The notes: a model not told the origin generated them from the letters alone. A stretch of 15,808 nucleotides of DNA from Crocinitomicaceae bacterium (GCA_003512365.1 DORI01000138.1:6875-22682), one strand, 5' to 3'; positions 7,266 to 14,550 are shown, numbered from the stretch's first letter. Numbers and translations are program-made.

Positions 7266-8216
7266 ATGAAAGCGGTTTCGATTTTAATTGGGTTGATTTT
7301 TTTGTGTCTTTGCGGATGTGCCATTGATGAAGCAAGCCCTTTATCCAACCAACAGCTCGTCATCGCCTCAGACTATTTAAAACCCGGTGATACTGCGCTT
7401 TTTTCGGAGTTCACAAAAAACAGCGGAATTAGAATTAGGATTCTGTCACTTACGCCTGAAAAAATCAAAACGCACCTGGAGACTCATAAATCAAATGCAC
7501 AATTTGATGTGGTGATGCTGGGAAAACTATCTTCAGTGATAACTCTTGAAAAAACGATTTTTCATAACCTTTCAGATGCTTATTTAGATAAATATGCGAG
7601 TAACATTAAGGTTTTTCACAACAGACAATGGTTTGTTACCGGTTTAGACCCTTATTTTTTCTCTTTTGAACGTGATAGTTCGGCTCTTCCTATAAATTAC
7701 GAGCAATTAGCTGTAGGTTTTTTATGGGCCTCTCCGGATCGAGACACGTGGGATTTATTTGACGCCCATTTTTCTTATTACCTTTCGGGGTTAAATGAAG
7801 ACAGACAAGCACAGCTCAAAAATCAATTTAACATCAATCAGGTTGAGTTTTTTCAGCCAAACGATTCAATGCGCAACCAACAGTTCTTAATATTAAAAAA
7901 CTCCACTTTTTCTGCTACAAAAACACTTAGTGGTAATTCAAAAAGAGAACTTTGGAAAAACACCAATGGTGCGCAGTATGGTGTTTATTCAGATAGATAC
8001 TGTATGGCAATCGTAGATCAAGCCAAAAACATGAGAAATGCAAGTGAGTTTTTAAGCTACTGGGACGAGCATTATCAACGCGAAAACTTTATTCCCGCTA
8101 AAGGCAATTACCCTTATCCCGATAATGAGGGTTTGTCAAAAGGAGTTAAGTTTTATATGGTATCAGAAGACAAACTCATAGAGTTGCTTAAAAAGCAAAA
8201 AAATAAGGAAAATTAA
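7266..8216 (+). CDS. Extracellular solute-binding lipoprotein (ABC type, FbpA-like class)
   Basis: This 316-residue protein begins MKAVSILIGLIFLCLCGC, a lipoprotein signal with Cys18 as the probable lipidated residue. The mature part starts like a type 2 periplasmic binding protein: QLVIASDYLKPGDTALFSEFTKNSGI, then AQFDVVMLGKLSSVITLEK, the strand-turn segment that in this class reports a ligand pocket. Later segments such as GAQYGVYSDRYCMAIVDQAKN and FIPAKGNYPYPDNEGL fit the second lobe. The nearest general class is the iron(III)/2-aminoethylphosphonate-type binding proteins, but the substrate cannot be assigned. No permease or ATPase gene lies beside it, which is unusual. The ATG follows the preceding stop by one base, so it is probably transcribed with mutS. 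Confidence 0.7.
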   Translation: MKAVSILIGLIFLCLCGCAIDEASPLSNQQLVIASDYLKPGDTALFSEFTKNSGIRIRILSLTPEKIKTHLETHKSNAQFDVVMLGKLSSVITLEKTIFHNLSDAYLDKYASNIKVFHNRQWFVTGLDPYFFSFERDSSALPINYEQLAVGFLWASPDRDTWDLFDAHFSYYLSGLNEDRQAQLKNQFNINQVEFFQPNDSMRNQQFLILKNSTFSATKTLSGNSKRELWKNTNGAQYGVYSDRYCMAIVDQAKNMRNASEFLSYWDEHYQRENFIPAKGNYPYPDNEGLSKGVKFYMVSEDKLIELLKKQKNKEN

Positions 8217-8239
8217 AAGTTAGGATTGCTTTTATCGCG

Positions 8240-8247
8240 TAACTTTG
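8240..8247 (+). promoter_or_regulatory. -7 promoter box TAACTTTG for the bacilliredoxin gene
   Basis: TAACTTTG is an exact match to the Bacteroidota -7 consensus TAnnTTTG, in the 45-bp gap between the binding-protein stop and the bacilliredoxin ATG at 8262. The interval to the ATG is A-rich, as expected for non-Shine-Dalgarno initiation in this phylum. A TTAG at 8220-8223 is only a weak candidate for the upstream -33 element. Confidence 0.6.
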
Positions 8248-8261
8248 AAAAAAAGTAAAAT

Positions 8262-8675
8262 ATGTATCCAGCAGATTTAGTAAAACCCATGAAAGAGGAC
8301 CTAGTTAATGTAGGTTTTGAGGAGTTATTGACGCCATCCCAAGTAGATGAAGCAATTGAAAATACAAAAGGAACCCTTTTGGTTGTGGTTAATTCCGTTT
8401 GTGGTTGCGCAGCAGGAAATATGAGACCTGGAGTAAAGCTTTCCATTCAACATGATAAGAAACCAAGCAAGTTAACCACCGTGTTTGCCGGTGTTGATGG
8501 TGAGGCAGTTGCTCAGGCGAGAAAGTATTTTTTACCCTATCCTCCTTCTTCTCCTTCCATTGCATTATTTAAAGATGGAGATTTAGTTCATTTTTTGGAG
8601 AGGCATCATATCGAAGGCGGAAGTGCACAGATGATTGCGGCTAATTTGCAGGCGGCTTACGACGAATATTGTTAA
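8262..8675 (+). CDS. BrxA/BrxB-family bacilliredoxin (DUF1094)
   Basis: This 137-residue cytoplasmic thioredoxin-fold protein belongs to the YphP/YqiW (BrxA/BrxB) family. In Bacillus these remove bacillithiol from S-bacillithiolated proteins. The diagnostic active-site segment VNSVCGCAAGNMRPG is present, with the CGC pair at Cys47 and Cys49, and the protein ends in the Cys at 137. Other family segments visible are FAGVDGEAVAQAR, PYPPSSPSIALFKDG and ERHHIEGGSAQMIA. Length and full motif set suggest an intact enzyme. Whether this organism makes bacillithiol cannot be seen here; some Bacteroidota do. The ArsC/Spx-like gene follows with a TAATG stop-start overlap, so two small thiol proteins form one unit under the upstream promoter. 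Confidence 0.92.
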   Translation: MYPADLVKPMKEDLVNVGFEELLTPSQVDEAIENTKGTLLVVVNSVCGCAAGNMRPGVKLSIQHDKKPSKLTTVFAGVDGEAVAQARKYFLPYPPSSPSIALFKDGDLVHFLERHHIEGGSAQMIAANLQAAYDEYC

Positions 8676-8992
8676 TGAAACGTGTTTACTTCCTTTCCAC
8701 TTGCGATAAATGCAGAAGTATTTTGTCCTCGATGGAAAACAGTAGTGATTACGAACAAGTAGACATTAAAATCAAACACATTTCTCCGGATATATTAGAC
8801 AACCTTGCCGGGTTTGTCGGAAGTTACGAGGCCTTGTTTAACAAACGCGCCATCAAGTTTAAAGACCCATCGATACGTGAATCCATAAAAGGGGATTTGG
8901 ATTTTCGACGTCTAATTTTGGAAGAATACACTTTTCTTAAAAGGCCGATATTCATCAATGATGATAATATCGGGATTGAAAAATCGATTTAA
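8675..8992 (+). CDS. ArsC/Spx-family thioredoxin-like protein
   Basis: This 105-residue protein is of the arsenate reductase ArsC/Spx fold. The N-terminal strand ends in STCDKC, giving a CxxC pair (Cys10, Cys13). The middle holds the family segment GSYEALFNKRAIKFKD, and near the end EEYTFLKRPIFINDD carries the LKRP signature with cis-Pro91. Arg58 and Arg90 fall where ArsC has substrate arginines (motif position, inference). It may be a thiol-disulfide or glutathione/bacillithiol-dependent reductase. Arsenate specificity is not supported, as there is no arsenic gene nearby. The ATG at 8675 overlaps the preceding TAA, a better start than the TTG two codons upstream. Its stop codon interlocks with that of the convergent NamZ-like gene. 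Confidence 0.85.
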   Translation: MKRVYFLSTCDKCRSILSSMENSSDYEQVDIKIKHISPDILDNLAGFVGSYEALFNKRAIKFKDPSIRESIKGDLDFRRLILEEYTFLKRPIFINDDNIGIEKSI

Positions 8993-10131
8993 ATATACAG
9001 CAAATAAGGCCTAATCGTTTCTTCCCAATTTGTGGATAAAAGTGATTTCGTTTGATCTCTAAATGCTTTTTGGTCTAATAATAACAAGTGGTTTGCATTA
9101 GGAATCCCAAGGAGTAAATCTAAATGGTTATCTCCGGAAGGATTAGCCTGTGTTGGATATGGTTCCCAAGAAAAATAATTATTGAATTGTTGGTTTAGGT
9201 GAAATAATAATTCCAAACCAAATAATACAGGTCTATTGAAATCAGGGTTAGGACTTATAGTTAATCCCATTGTTTCACCGGTTGAGGTTGAAATTTTTTG
9301 AGGGCTTAACGAAATACCAGGGAATGAAAATTCTAAGGAGCGAATATCAACGACCTCACTTCCTATCCATTGAAAAGAATGTGCTGAGTTTCTTCCAAAA
9401 CTAAAATTGGTGGCTTCTAGAAAACATAGCCCTGGATAAAGAAGTGTTGCCTTGAAATTGACCAGTGCGGGTGACGGGGAAACCCAAGGAATACCCCAAT
9501 CCTCATTGGTGTTTTCTCTTTTCCACTGACATTGGATTATAGATAGATCTGCACCCCAACGCTCGGTTTTATTGAAATAATGAGCAAGTTCTCCTAAGGT
9601 GCAATAATGCGTAACTGGGATATTAAATCGTCCAATGAAACTTGAGCAGTTGTTGGACAGCATAGGCCCTTCGCTTTTATTGATTGCTCCTCCCAGCGGA
9701 TTTGGACGGTCAAGAATGACAATTTTCTTTTTTTTTCTCGCAGCAGCCTCAATAAAATAGGTCATGGACCAGAGGTAAGTGTAAAATCTAACACCAACAT
9801 CTGGAAGGTCAACCATTAAAACATCCAAATCATCAATGTTATTATCATTTACCTGCTGTTGTTCCTGATAAAGACTTACAATGGGTAATTTTGTGATTTC
9901 GTCAATTTGATGAGGCATCCATGCGCCATCCTTTCCTTGTGCCTTCATTCCATGTTCAGGAGAAAAAAGGCGAACAAGTTGATAATTCTGCTTTAGTAAG
10001 GCGCCCCTTGATTTTTCTCCATTTTTTGTTCGTGCAGCATCATTCGTTAGAAGACCAATTCTATGCGTTTTCCAAGAAGGATCAGAAGCGAGAAGGGTAT
10101 CAATTCCGAAAAGGAAAGACTTATTATCCAT
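8989..10131 (-). CDS. DUF1343 / NamZ-like exo-beta-N-acetylmuramidase family protein
   Basis: This 380-residue protein has the full DUF1343 motif set: GIDTLL and IGLLTN at the start, LFSPEHG (residues 55-61; Glu59 matches the family's conserved acid), VDLPDVGVRFYTYLWSM (107-123), VILDRPNPLGG (138-148), and YPGLCFLEATNFSFGR (232-247). The characterised NamZ (formerly YbbC) of Bacillus subtilis releases terminal N-acetylmuramic acid from peptidoglycan fragments, so a role in wall recycling is likely (family knowledge). Unlike secreted relatives it has no signal peptide. The ATG at 10131 lies directly before the domain and no earlier start is available, so a cytoplasmic location is inferred. It overlaps the end of the DUF420 gene by 8 bp and is the last gene of the cytochrome oxidase operon. 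Confidence 0.88.
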   Translation of the reverse strand: MDNKSFLFGIDTLLASDPSWKTHRIGLLTNDAARTKNGEKSRGALLKQNYQLVRLFSPEHGMKAQGKDGAWMPHQIDEITKLPIVSLYQEQQQVNDNNIDDLDVLMVDLPDVGVRFYTYLWSMTYFIEAAARKKKKIVILDRPNPLGGAINKSEGPMLSNNCSSFIGRFNIPVTHYCTLGELAHYFNKTERWGADLSIIQCQWKRENTNEDWGIPWVSPSPALVNFKATLLYPGLCFLEATNFSFGRNSAHSFQWIGSEVVDIRSLEFSFPGISLSPQKISTSTGETMGLTISPNPDFNRPVLFGLELLFHLNQQFNNYFSWEPYPTQANPSGDNHLDLLLGIPNANHLLLLDQKAFRDQTKSLLSTNWEETIRPYLLYI

Positions 10132-10699
10132 AATAAGGGCTAATCAGCACGTAGACAATCACCCCAGAAATAGCAACATATAACCAAATTGGGAATGATA
10201 TCTTTGTCCATTTTTTATGACGAGTGTAATTTCCTTGCCAAGCAAATAAATAGGTAAAAAGCACTAGAGGAACTACGATTATACTGAGCAAAACGTGAGA
10301 GACCAAGAGAAAATAATAAAACCCTACCATACTTCCCACCGCAATGGACTCCTCTGCATCTCGAACATCGTCGTGATTTGAGTCACCGAAAACCGTTGGC
10401 TCAGAAGTCATGTGATAGGCAACATATCCCGCTAAAAAAAGCAAAGAAAGTAATAGGCAAAGCCGAATCAATTTTCTATGTAATGACATGTTGTGACTTT
10501 TAATTGCATACAATGCAGCAATTAGAAAAAAAGCAGTTAAACCATTGATTCCAGCATATATTGGAGGAAGAAAACTTAAATCATAACCTTTAAGTTGGAC
10601 TTTAAACAGCACGGCAACAATCAAGGGAATGGCAATAGACAGCGCAATGATGGCGAGTCTAGCTTGTTTAATCTTGTCTGGAGCTAAGGTTGTACTCAT
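10124..10699 (-). CDS. DUF420 membrane protein, cytochrome oxidase assembly-associated
   Basis: This 191-residue integral membrane protein has about five hydrophobic helices (roughly residues 15-33, 46-66, 76-95, 124-149, 168-187). It fits DUF420, a family related to YozB/CtaM that is encoded with heme-copper oxidase genes and linked to oxidase maturation. Conserved-looking histidines occur at His74, His95 and His135. Between helices three and four is an acidic loop, GDSNHDDVRDAEE (105-117), resembling an EF-hand loop. The start at 10699 overlaps the upstream Sco gene by 32 bp and no better start is seen. The downstream NamZ-like gene overlaps by 8 bp. The molecular role is not established from sequence. 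Confidence 0.82.
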   Translation of the reverse strand: MSTTLAPDKIKQARLAIIALSIAIPLIVAVLFKVQLKGYDLSFLPPIYAGINGLTAFFLIAALYAIKSHNMSLHRKLIRLCLLLSLLFLAGYVAYHMTSEPTVFGDSNHDDVRDAEESIAVGSMVGFYYFLLVSHVLLSIIVVPLVLFTYLFAWQGNYTRHKKWTKISFPIWLYVAISGVIVYVLISPYYG

Positions 10700-11345
10700 G
10701 TATTAATAGGTTTTCTAAGTCACTTTTTAACCGCTGATATTCCTTTTCGTCGGCATCACCGTCTGGATTTGTTATTTGATAAACGCCACGCACGTGACCG
10801 CTTTTGTCAACTAGTGTGAAAGCCCCAGAATGCGCATAGCCTCCCGCCTCTTCCTCGTCTTTTCCGGCGTGAACTAGAAATGATTTAACGCCAAGTTCAT
10901 GAACTTTTGCCTCTTGAACACCAGTAAGAAATGACCAGTTTTTTGTTGAGACTTTGTTTTTTTGTGCATGTTCTTTTAATATTGACGGAGTATCGAAACT
11001 GGGATTAATGGTAAAGGAAATCAATTGAAGGTTTTCTTCCCAATCAGCAAATTCACCCTGTAGTCGGAGCATTTGTTTATTCATAATTGGGCAAATCGAA
11101 GGGCATGTAGAAAAAAAGAATTCAGTAATCCACACTTTATTTTGAAAATCTTTATTCGATTTCCAAATAGAGTCTTGATCTAAGAATCGAAAAGGAGGGA
11201 TTACGTGATCTACACCCATGTCTCCGAGATAGGGCAAGGGAGCAGGTTTGTTTTCGGCTCTCACGTCTTTTTTTTCTGTGCAAGCTAAGAACACTAGCGA
11301 TAATATTACCAAATGATAAATCTTATTCACTGCGATTTTTATCAT
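10668..11345 (-). CDS. SCO1/SenC-family copper chaperone lipoprotein
   Basis: This 225-residue thioredoxin-fold Sco protein helps load the CuA centre of cytochrome c oxidase subunit II. The copper motif is complete: STCPSICPIM gives CxxxC (Cys81, Cys85), and the third ligand His172 lies in YAHSGAFTLVD. The N-terminus is hydrophobic and ends in the lipobox-like LVFLAC (Cys22), so it is a periplasm-facing lipoprotein. The VHAGKDEEEAGG loop just before the His is acidic. It lies directly downstream of a second Sco-like gene, overlapping it by 23 bp, and upstream of DUF420 with a 32-bp overlap. This tight coupling suggests co-translation during oxidase assembly. It is the canonical member of the pair. 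Confidence 0.94.
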   Translation of the reverse strand: MIKIAVNKIYHLVILSLVFLACTEKKDVRAENKPAPLPYLGDMGVDHVIPPFRFLDQDSIWKSNKDFQNKVWITEFFFSTCPSICPIMNKQMLRLQGEFADWEENLQLISFTINPSFDTPSILKEHAQKNKVSTKNWSFLTGVQEAKVHELGVKSFLVHAGKDEEEAGGYAHSGAFTLVDKSGHVRGVYQITNPDGDADEKEYQRLKSDLENLLIHEYNLSSRQD

Positions 11346-12018
11346 ATTCTTTTTGAAGAAGTGCTAAATGCTCAAACATAACACGTATTTCACCTTCTTT
11401 GTTCGCGGGTAAAACCATTCGTAAATGGGATTCTTTATCTAACAAAAGAAGGTATTTTTGATACGCCCCAACGCCATATTCTTGCTCACTACTCTTCAGC
11501 AAATTTTTCCCATTACTTTCAATATTATAAAAAGACTTTACATCGCCCATTGCAAGTGTCCAAAGCGAAGGGTCATAATTTGGTATGTTATCTTTTAAAA
11601 TTTCAGACATGGTTTTAAATGCAGCAGTATCCGTAATCGGATTACCGTTACCATCGGTTAAGAATGAGATAATGCGAACTTGTTTTAACTTTTTTCTTTT
11701 GTTTTCAAAAATGTGATTGTAAATCAATTCTCGAAAATTAAAAAGAGAAAGTTGACATTTTGAAGGACACGAAGTTTGAATTGTCGAGATAAAAACAATA
11801 TCTCCGTGAAAGTCGTGTAATTTTTTAGATTCGAACGAGTCTTTTTCTGGAATATATACCGAGAAAGTATGATTAGGTAATTGTCCGAAATCTTCGAGTT
11901 TTTGGAAGCTATGTTGACAACCTCTTGTACTAATAAAAATTAGAGTAGCTGCTGGTCCAAAAACAAGTAAAAAGGCAACAAGTACTTTTAATTTACCCCT
12001 TTTTGCCTTGCTTTCCAT
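11323..12018 (-). CDS. Divergent Sco-like protein lacking the copper-ligand His
   Basis: This 231-residue membrane-anchored thioredoxin-fold protein is placed next to a canonical Sco. A basic start is followed by a hydrophobic anchor (LKVLVAFLLVFGPAATLIFI, residues 10-29), leaving the domain in the periplasm. The Cys pair is kept in QTSCPSKCQLS (Cys84, Cys88). Where Sco has His in AHSGAFTLVD, this protein reads AYQKYLLLLD, putting Tyr186 at the ligand position in an ungapped motif comparison. It may therefore act as a thiol reductase for Sco or subunit II rather than as a copper carrier (inference). It starts 3 bp after the subunit IV stop and overlaps the canonical Sco gene by 23 bp. Both Cys codons and the frame are intact, so it does not look like a pseudogene. 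Confidence 0.8.
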   Translation of the reverse strand: MESKAKRGKLKVLVAFLLVFGPAATLIFISTRGCQHSFQKLEDFGQLPNHTFSVYIPEKDSFESKKLHDFHGDIVFISTIQTSCPSKCQLSLFNFRELIYNHIFENKRKKLKQVRIISFLTDGNGNPITDTAAFKTMSEILKDNIPNYDPSLWTLAMGDVKSFYNIESNGKNLLKSSEQEYGVGAYQKYLLLLDKESHLRMVLPANKEGEIRVMFEHLALLQKEYDKNRSE

Positions 12019-12021
12019 GTA

Positions 12022-12393
12022 TTATGCTCCTCCGTATGTAGTCCAAGCCTCACCTACCGCTACAGCTTCCCATAGGGCGATAAAAATTAGGTATAGCATG
12101 AATAAGAAATAAGGAATCAAAATCACATTCCGCATCCATTTCTTCTCGTCTCCGAGGTGCATGAAAACCATAACGATATAACCTGCCTTGAATAAGGTCA
12201 TGATAATAAAGGACCATTTTACAACAGGCCAAGCACTTGAACTTTGTTTTATGTATGCGCCAAGAGCTACTTCAACCACCGTCACAATGGTTAGAAGTGC
12301 CGTTACCATCCAAATTTTCTTTCTAATTTTTTTGCCTTGCTCTTCGTCGTGATGAGCGTGTAAAGAATATTCTATAAGGTCATCTCTTTCCAT
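12022..12393 (-). CDS. Cytochrome c oxidase subunit IV (prokaryotic COX4 type)
   Basis: This 123-residue membrane protein has three helices (about residues 28-47, 57-78 and 89-109). It has the typical features of the small bacterial COX4 subunit: a charged, His-rich start (SLHAHHDEEQGKKIRKKIW) and the conserved FKAGYIVMVFMHL in helix two. It is a structural subunit of the caa3/aa3-type oxidase in the inner membrane. It sits between subunit III (17-bp gap) and the Sco-like gene (3-bp gap), consistent with one transcript. Confidence 0.9.
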   Translation of the reverse strand: MERDDLIEYSLHAHHDEEQGKKIRKKIWMVTALLTIVTVVEVALGAYIKQSSSAWPVVKWSFIIMTLFKAGYIVMVFMHLGDEKKWMRNVILIPYFLFMLYLIFIALWEAVAVGEAWTTYGGA

Positions 12394-12410
12394 AAGGAGT
12401 TAATTTAAAG

Positions 12411-13475
12411 TTAAACAAGATAAAAGAAGGTAAATACGAATACCCATACTAAATCTACAAAGTGCCAATACAAACCTGTTTTTTCCACCATTTCGTAATG
12501 ACCTCTTTTATGATAAGTTCCCATTAAAACTCCTATTAAGATAATGATATTAATTACCACTCCGGAGAATACGTGGAAACCATGGAAGCCGGTAATAAAA
12601 TAGAAGAACTGAGCATATTGCTGAGGACCATATTCATTTAAACCGAACTGATCATCACCGAAGAATTTAGCTCCATAAATCACTCTATTTTCAACACCAG
12701 AAGTTAATGCTTCATAGTACAATTTTTCAGCTTCTTCACCCTCAATTCGTTTTCCAACATTCTCAGGTTTAGCATCTTTTTTAATTATTAAGGTTAAATG
12801 TTCGTCGGCTTTTTTGCTAACGTTTGCAATGGATCCATCCTCAAGGTGTATTTGAATGTCCTTTCCATGCATGTGTAAGTGACCAGCCATAGCTGCATGT
12901 TGAAATTCATGCATTAAGTCTTCTGTAATTTCTTCCCCGGCTTTGTGCTCAGTTCCAGCTTTTACTACCGTAAACTTTTCAATTTCACCGAAGTGACCCT
13001 GAACGATAGCTTGCGAACCATTTGACAATTCTACCTTACCGAATTCCGAACCGTGTGTAAAGTGAAACCATTCCCATGCCTGAGAACCTAAGAAGAAAAA
13101 CCCTCCTATTATGGTAGCAATCATCCACTTTATTACGCCTTTCTTATCCATTCTGTGTCCTGCTTCTACTGCTAATACCATGGTTACCGAGGAAACAATT
13201 AGAATAAAAGTCATCAAGGCGACATAGATTAACGGATAACCATGACCGAGAAACGGCAATGAATTAAACGTTTCTTCACCAATAGGCCAACCTTCTGTGC
13301 CTGAAACACTCACGTCGTGTCTTGTGAATCCGTATGCAACGAGCAAACCTCCAAAAGTAAGAGCATCTGATACAAGGAAAAACCACATCATAAGTTTTCC
13401 GTAGCTAGTTTGGAACGGAGATTCTTTACCGCCCCATAATGTTTTAGAATCTAATTCTGCCGAATGTCCTGCCAT
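12411..13475 (-). CDS. Cytochrome c oxidase subunit III with His-rich periplasmic insertion
   Basis: This 354-residue membrane protein of the COX3 family has five helices (about residues 27-49, 79-103, 114-136, 288-318, 333-353). Typical motifs are FFLVSDALTF, GSQAWEWF, the FITGFHGFHVFSGV helix and the terminal WHFVDLVWVFVF. Subunit III stabilises the oxidase core and its proton path. Between helices three and four is a soluble insertion of about 140 residues (142-280). The positive-inside rule (basic GHRMDKKGVIK and GTYHKRGH loops) places it in the periplasm. It is rich in His, including MHEFQHAAMAGHLHMHG. It is the second of two adjacent subunit III genes and lies 22 bp after the first. The extra domain has no function I can assign. 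Confidence 0.92.
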   Translation of the reverse strand: MAGHSAELDSKTLWGGKESPFQTSYGKLMMWFFLVSDALTFGGLLVAYGFTRHDVSVSGTEGWPIGEETFNSLPFLGHGYPLIYVALMTFILIVSSVTMVLAVEAGHRMDKKGVIKWMIATIIGGFFFLGSQAWEWFHFTHGSEFGKVELSNGSQAIVQGHFGEIEKFTVVKAGTEHKAGEEITEDLMHEFQHAAMAGHLHMHGKDIQIHLEDGSIANVSKKADEHLTLIIKKDAKPENVGKRIEGEEAEKLYYEALTSGVENRVIYGAKFFGDDQFGLNEYGPQQYAQFFYFITGFHGFHVFSGVVINIIILIGVLMGTYHKRGHYEMVEKTGLYWHFVDLVWVFVFTFFYLV

Positions 13476-13497
13476 TATTTAAGAATTTTTTGCAAGT

Positions 13498-14547
13498 TTA
13501 ATGAATATAAATCAAAAATAATAGTAAATACGCCCACAAAAGACCTAAAAAGTGCCAAAATATTGCGCCTGTTCGAAGTGATAAGTGGTTGTCAGAGTTG
13601 AATCTACCTGAAAATGAATTAATTGTGATTTTTATTAAATATATCATGGCTACGGCAATGTGTAGAAGGTGGATGAAGGTAATGATATACAGAAATGAGG
13701 ATGCGGAATCTGCAGCTTCTATGGCCTTTGTTTCAAGTCCTGCGCTTAACGGTTTGCCTTGGTAAGTCAATTTTCTATCTTTACCATAACCTAGTTCCTC
13801 TCCTTTGTAATAGATTTGAAAATCTTTCCCTATTTCTCCTTTGGCGTAAAAGTCTCCCCTGTTGTCTCGTATGTTTTCAGCGAAATACTTTAATCTAAGT
13901 GCGTCTAGATGTGTAAATAAGACCCCATCCGGTTTACAAACTTTTTGGTCTTTGACGACAATCGGTCGATTATCCATTAGCAAAACAATTGAAGGGCTGG
14001 GGGTGGTCATTGTCATCACCTTTCCCTGTTCGTAATTTAAGAATTGTGAAGTAAAGTCTTGTAAAGATTTCATTTCTGAATCGGTCATTTTTTTACCATC
14101 TATCAGGTAATCATTACAGTAAACATCCACTTTTTTATTGTTCATCAGAACTTCGAAATAAGTTCCGTACTTTCCATCCACCACCATGATGTGGTTGTTT
14201 GCAGCATAAAATCCTTTATCGATTAACTCACCATAACCTTTAAACTGAAAGAAAATGAAAAGAGCACCAAGCAAGGTAGTTGTACCCATAAGGGTTTTGA
14301 GTAATAGCTGCTTGTTTTGCTTTGCCGCACGGATGGCCAAAATAAAGGTTACGCTGCTAATAGCAACAGTTGCGGTACTGTACCAAAAAAACATCGGCAT
14401 TGGATATTTCAACCAAAATGAATCTCCCATCAATACAATGTAAGCGGAGGTAAATCCGGCAAAAAGCATAATAACACTGAAAATACCTACATATACGAGG
14501 TTTTTCTTCATTTTTTCTTTTACGGCAGGGTCAAATTGCGGTTCCAT
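13498..14547 (-). CDS. Second cytochrome c oxidase subunit III-like protein with large periplasmic insertion
   Basis: This 349-residue COX3 paralogue also has five helices (about residues 18-40, 52-73, 82-102, 283-307, 325-347). Family signs include FTSAYIVLM, FFQFKGYGELI, the FLYIITFIHLLHI helix and the terminal IFWHFLGLLWAYLL. Bacteroidota relatives of this shorter paralogue are usually near 200 residues (from memory), so about 150 extra residues are inserted, at roughly 112-280. The insertion is at the same helix 3-4 position as in the next gene and is predicted periplasmic. It contains a DGKKMTDSEMKSLQ segment, two Cys (144 and 204), and a repeat-like YYKGEELGYGKDRKLTY stretch. It starts 3 bp after the ctaB stop. 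The role of the insertion is unknown. Confidence 0.88.
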   Translation of the reverse strand: MEPQFDPAVKEKMKKNLVYVGIFSVIMLFAGFTSAYIVLMGDSFWLKYPMPMFFWYSTATVAISSVTFILAIRAAKQNKQLLLKTLMGTTTLLGALFIFFQFKGYGELIDKGFYAANNHIMVVDGKYGTYFEVLMNNKKVDVYCNDYLIDGKKMTDSEMKSLQDFTSQFLNYEQGKVMTMTTPSPSIVLLMDNRPIVVKDQKVCKPDGVLFTHLDALRLKYFAENIRDNRGDFYAKGEIGKDFQIYYKGEELGYGKDRKLTYQGKPLSAGLETKAIEAADSASSFLYIITFIHLLHIAVAMIYLIKITINSFSGRFNSDNHLSLRTGAIFWHFLGLLWAYLLLFLIYIH

Positions 14548-14550
14548 AAT

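Noticed and set aside
8217..8261. Rho-independent terminator after the binding-protein gene
   Set aside because: No stable GC stem followed by a T run is visible; the gap is explained by the promoter.
8675..8992. Arsenate resistance gene
   Set aside because: The ArsC fold is shared with Spx and other thiol proteins, and there is no arsenic transporter or regulator nearby.
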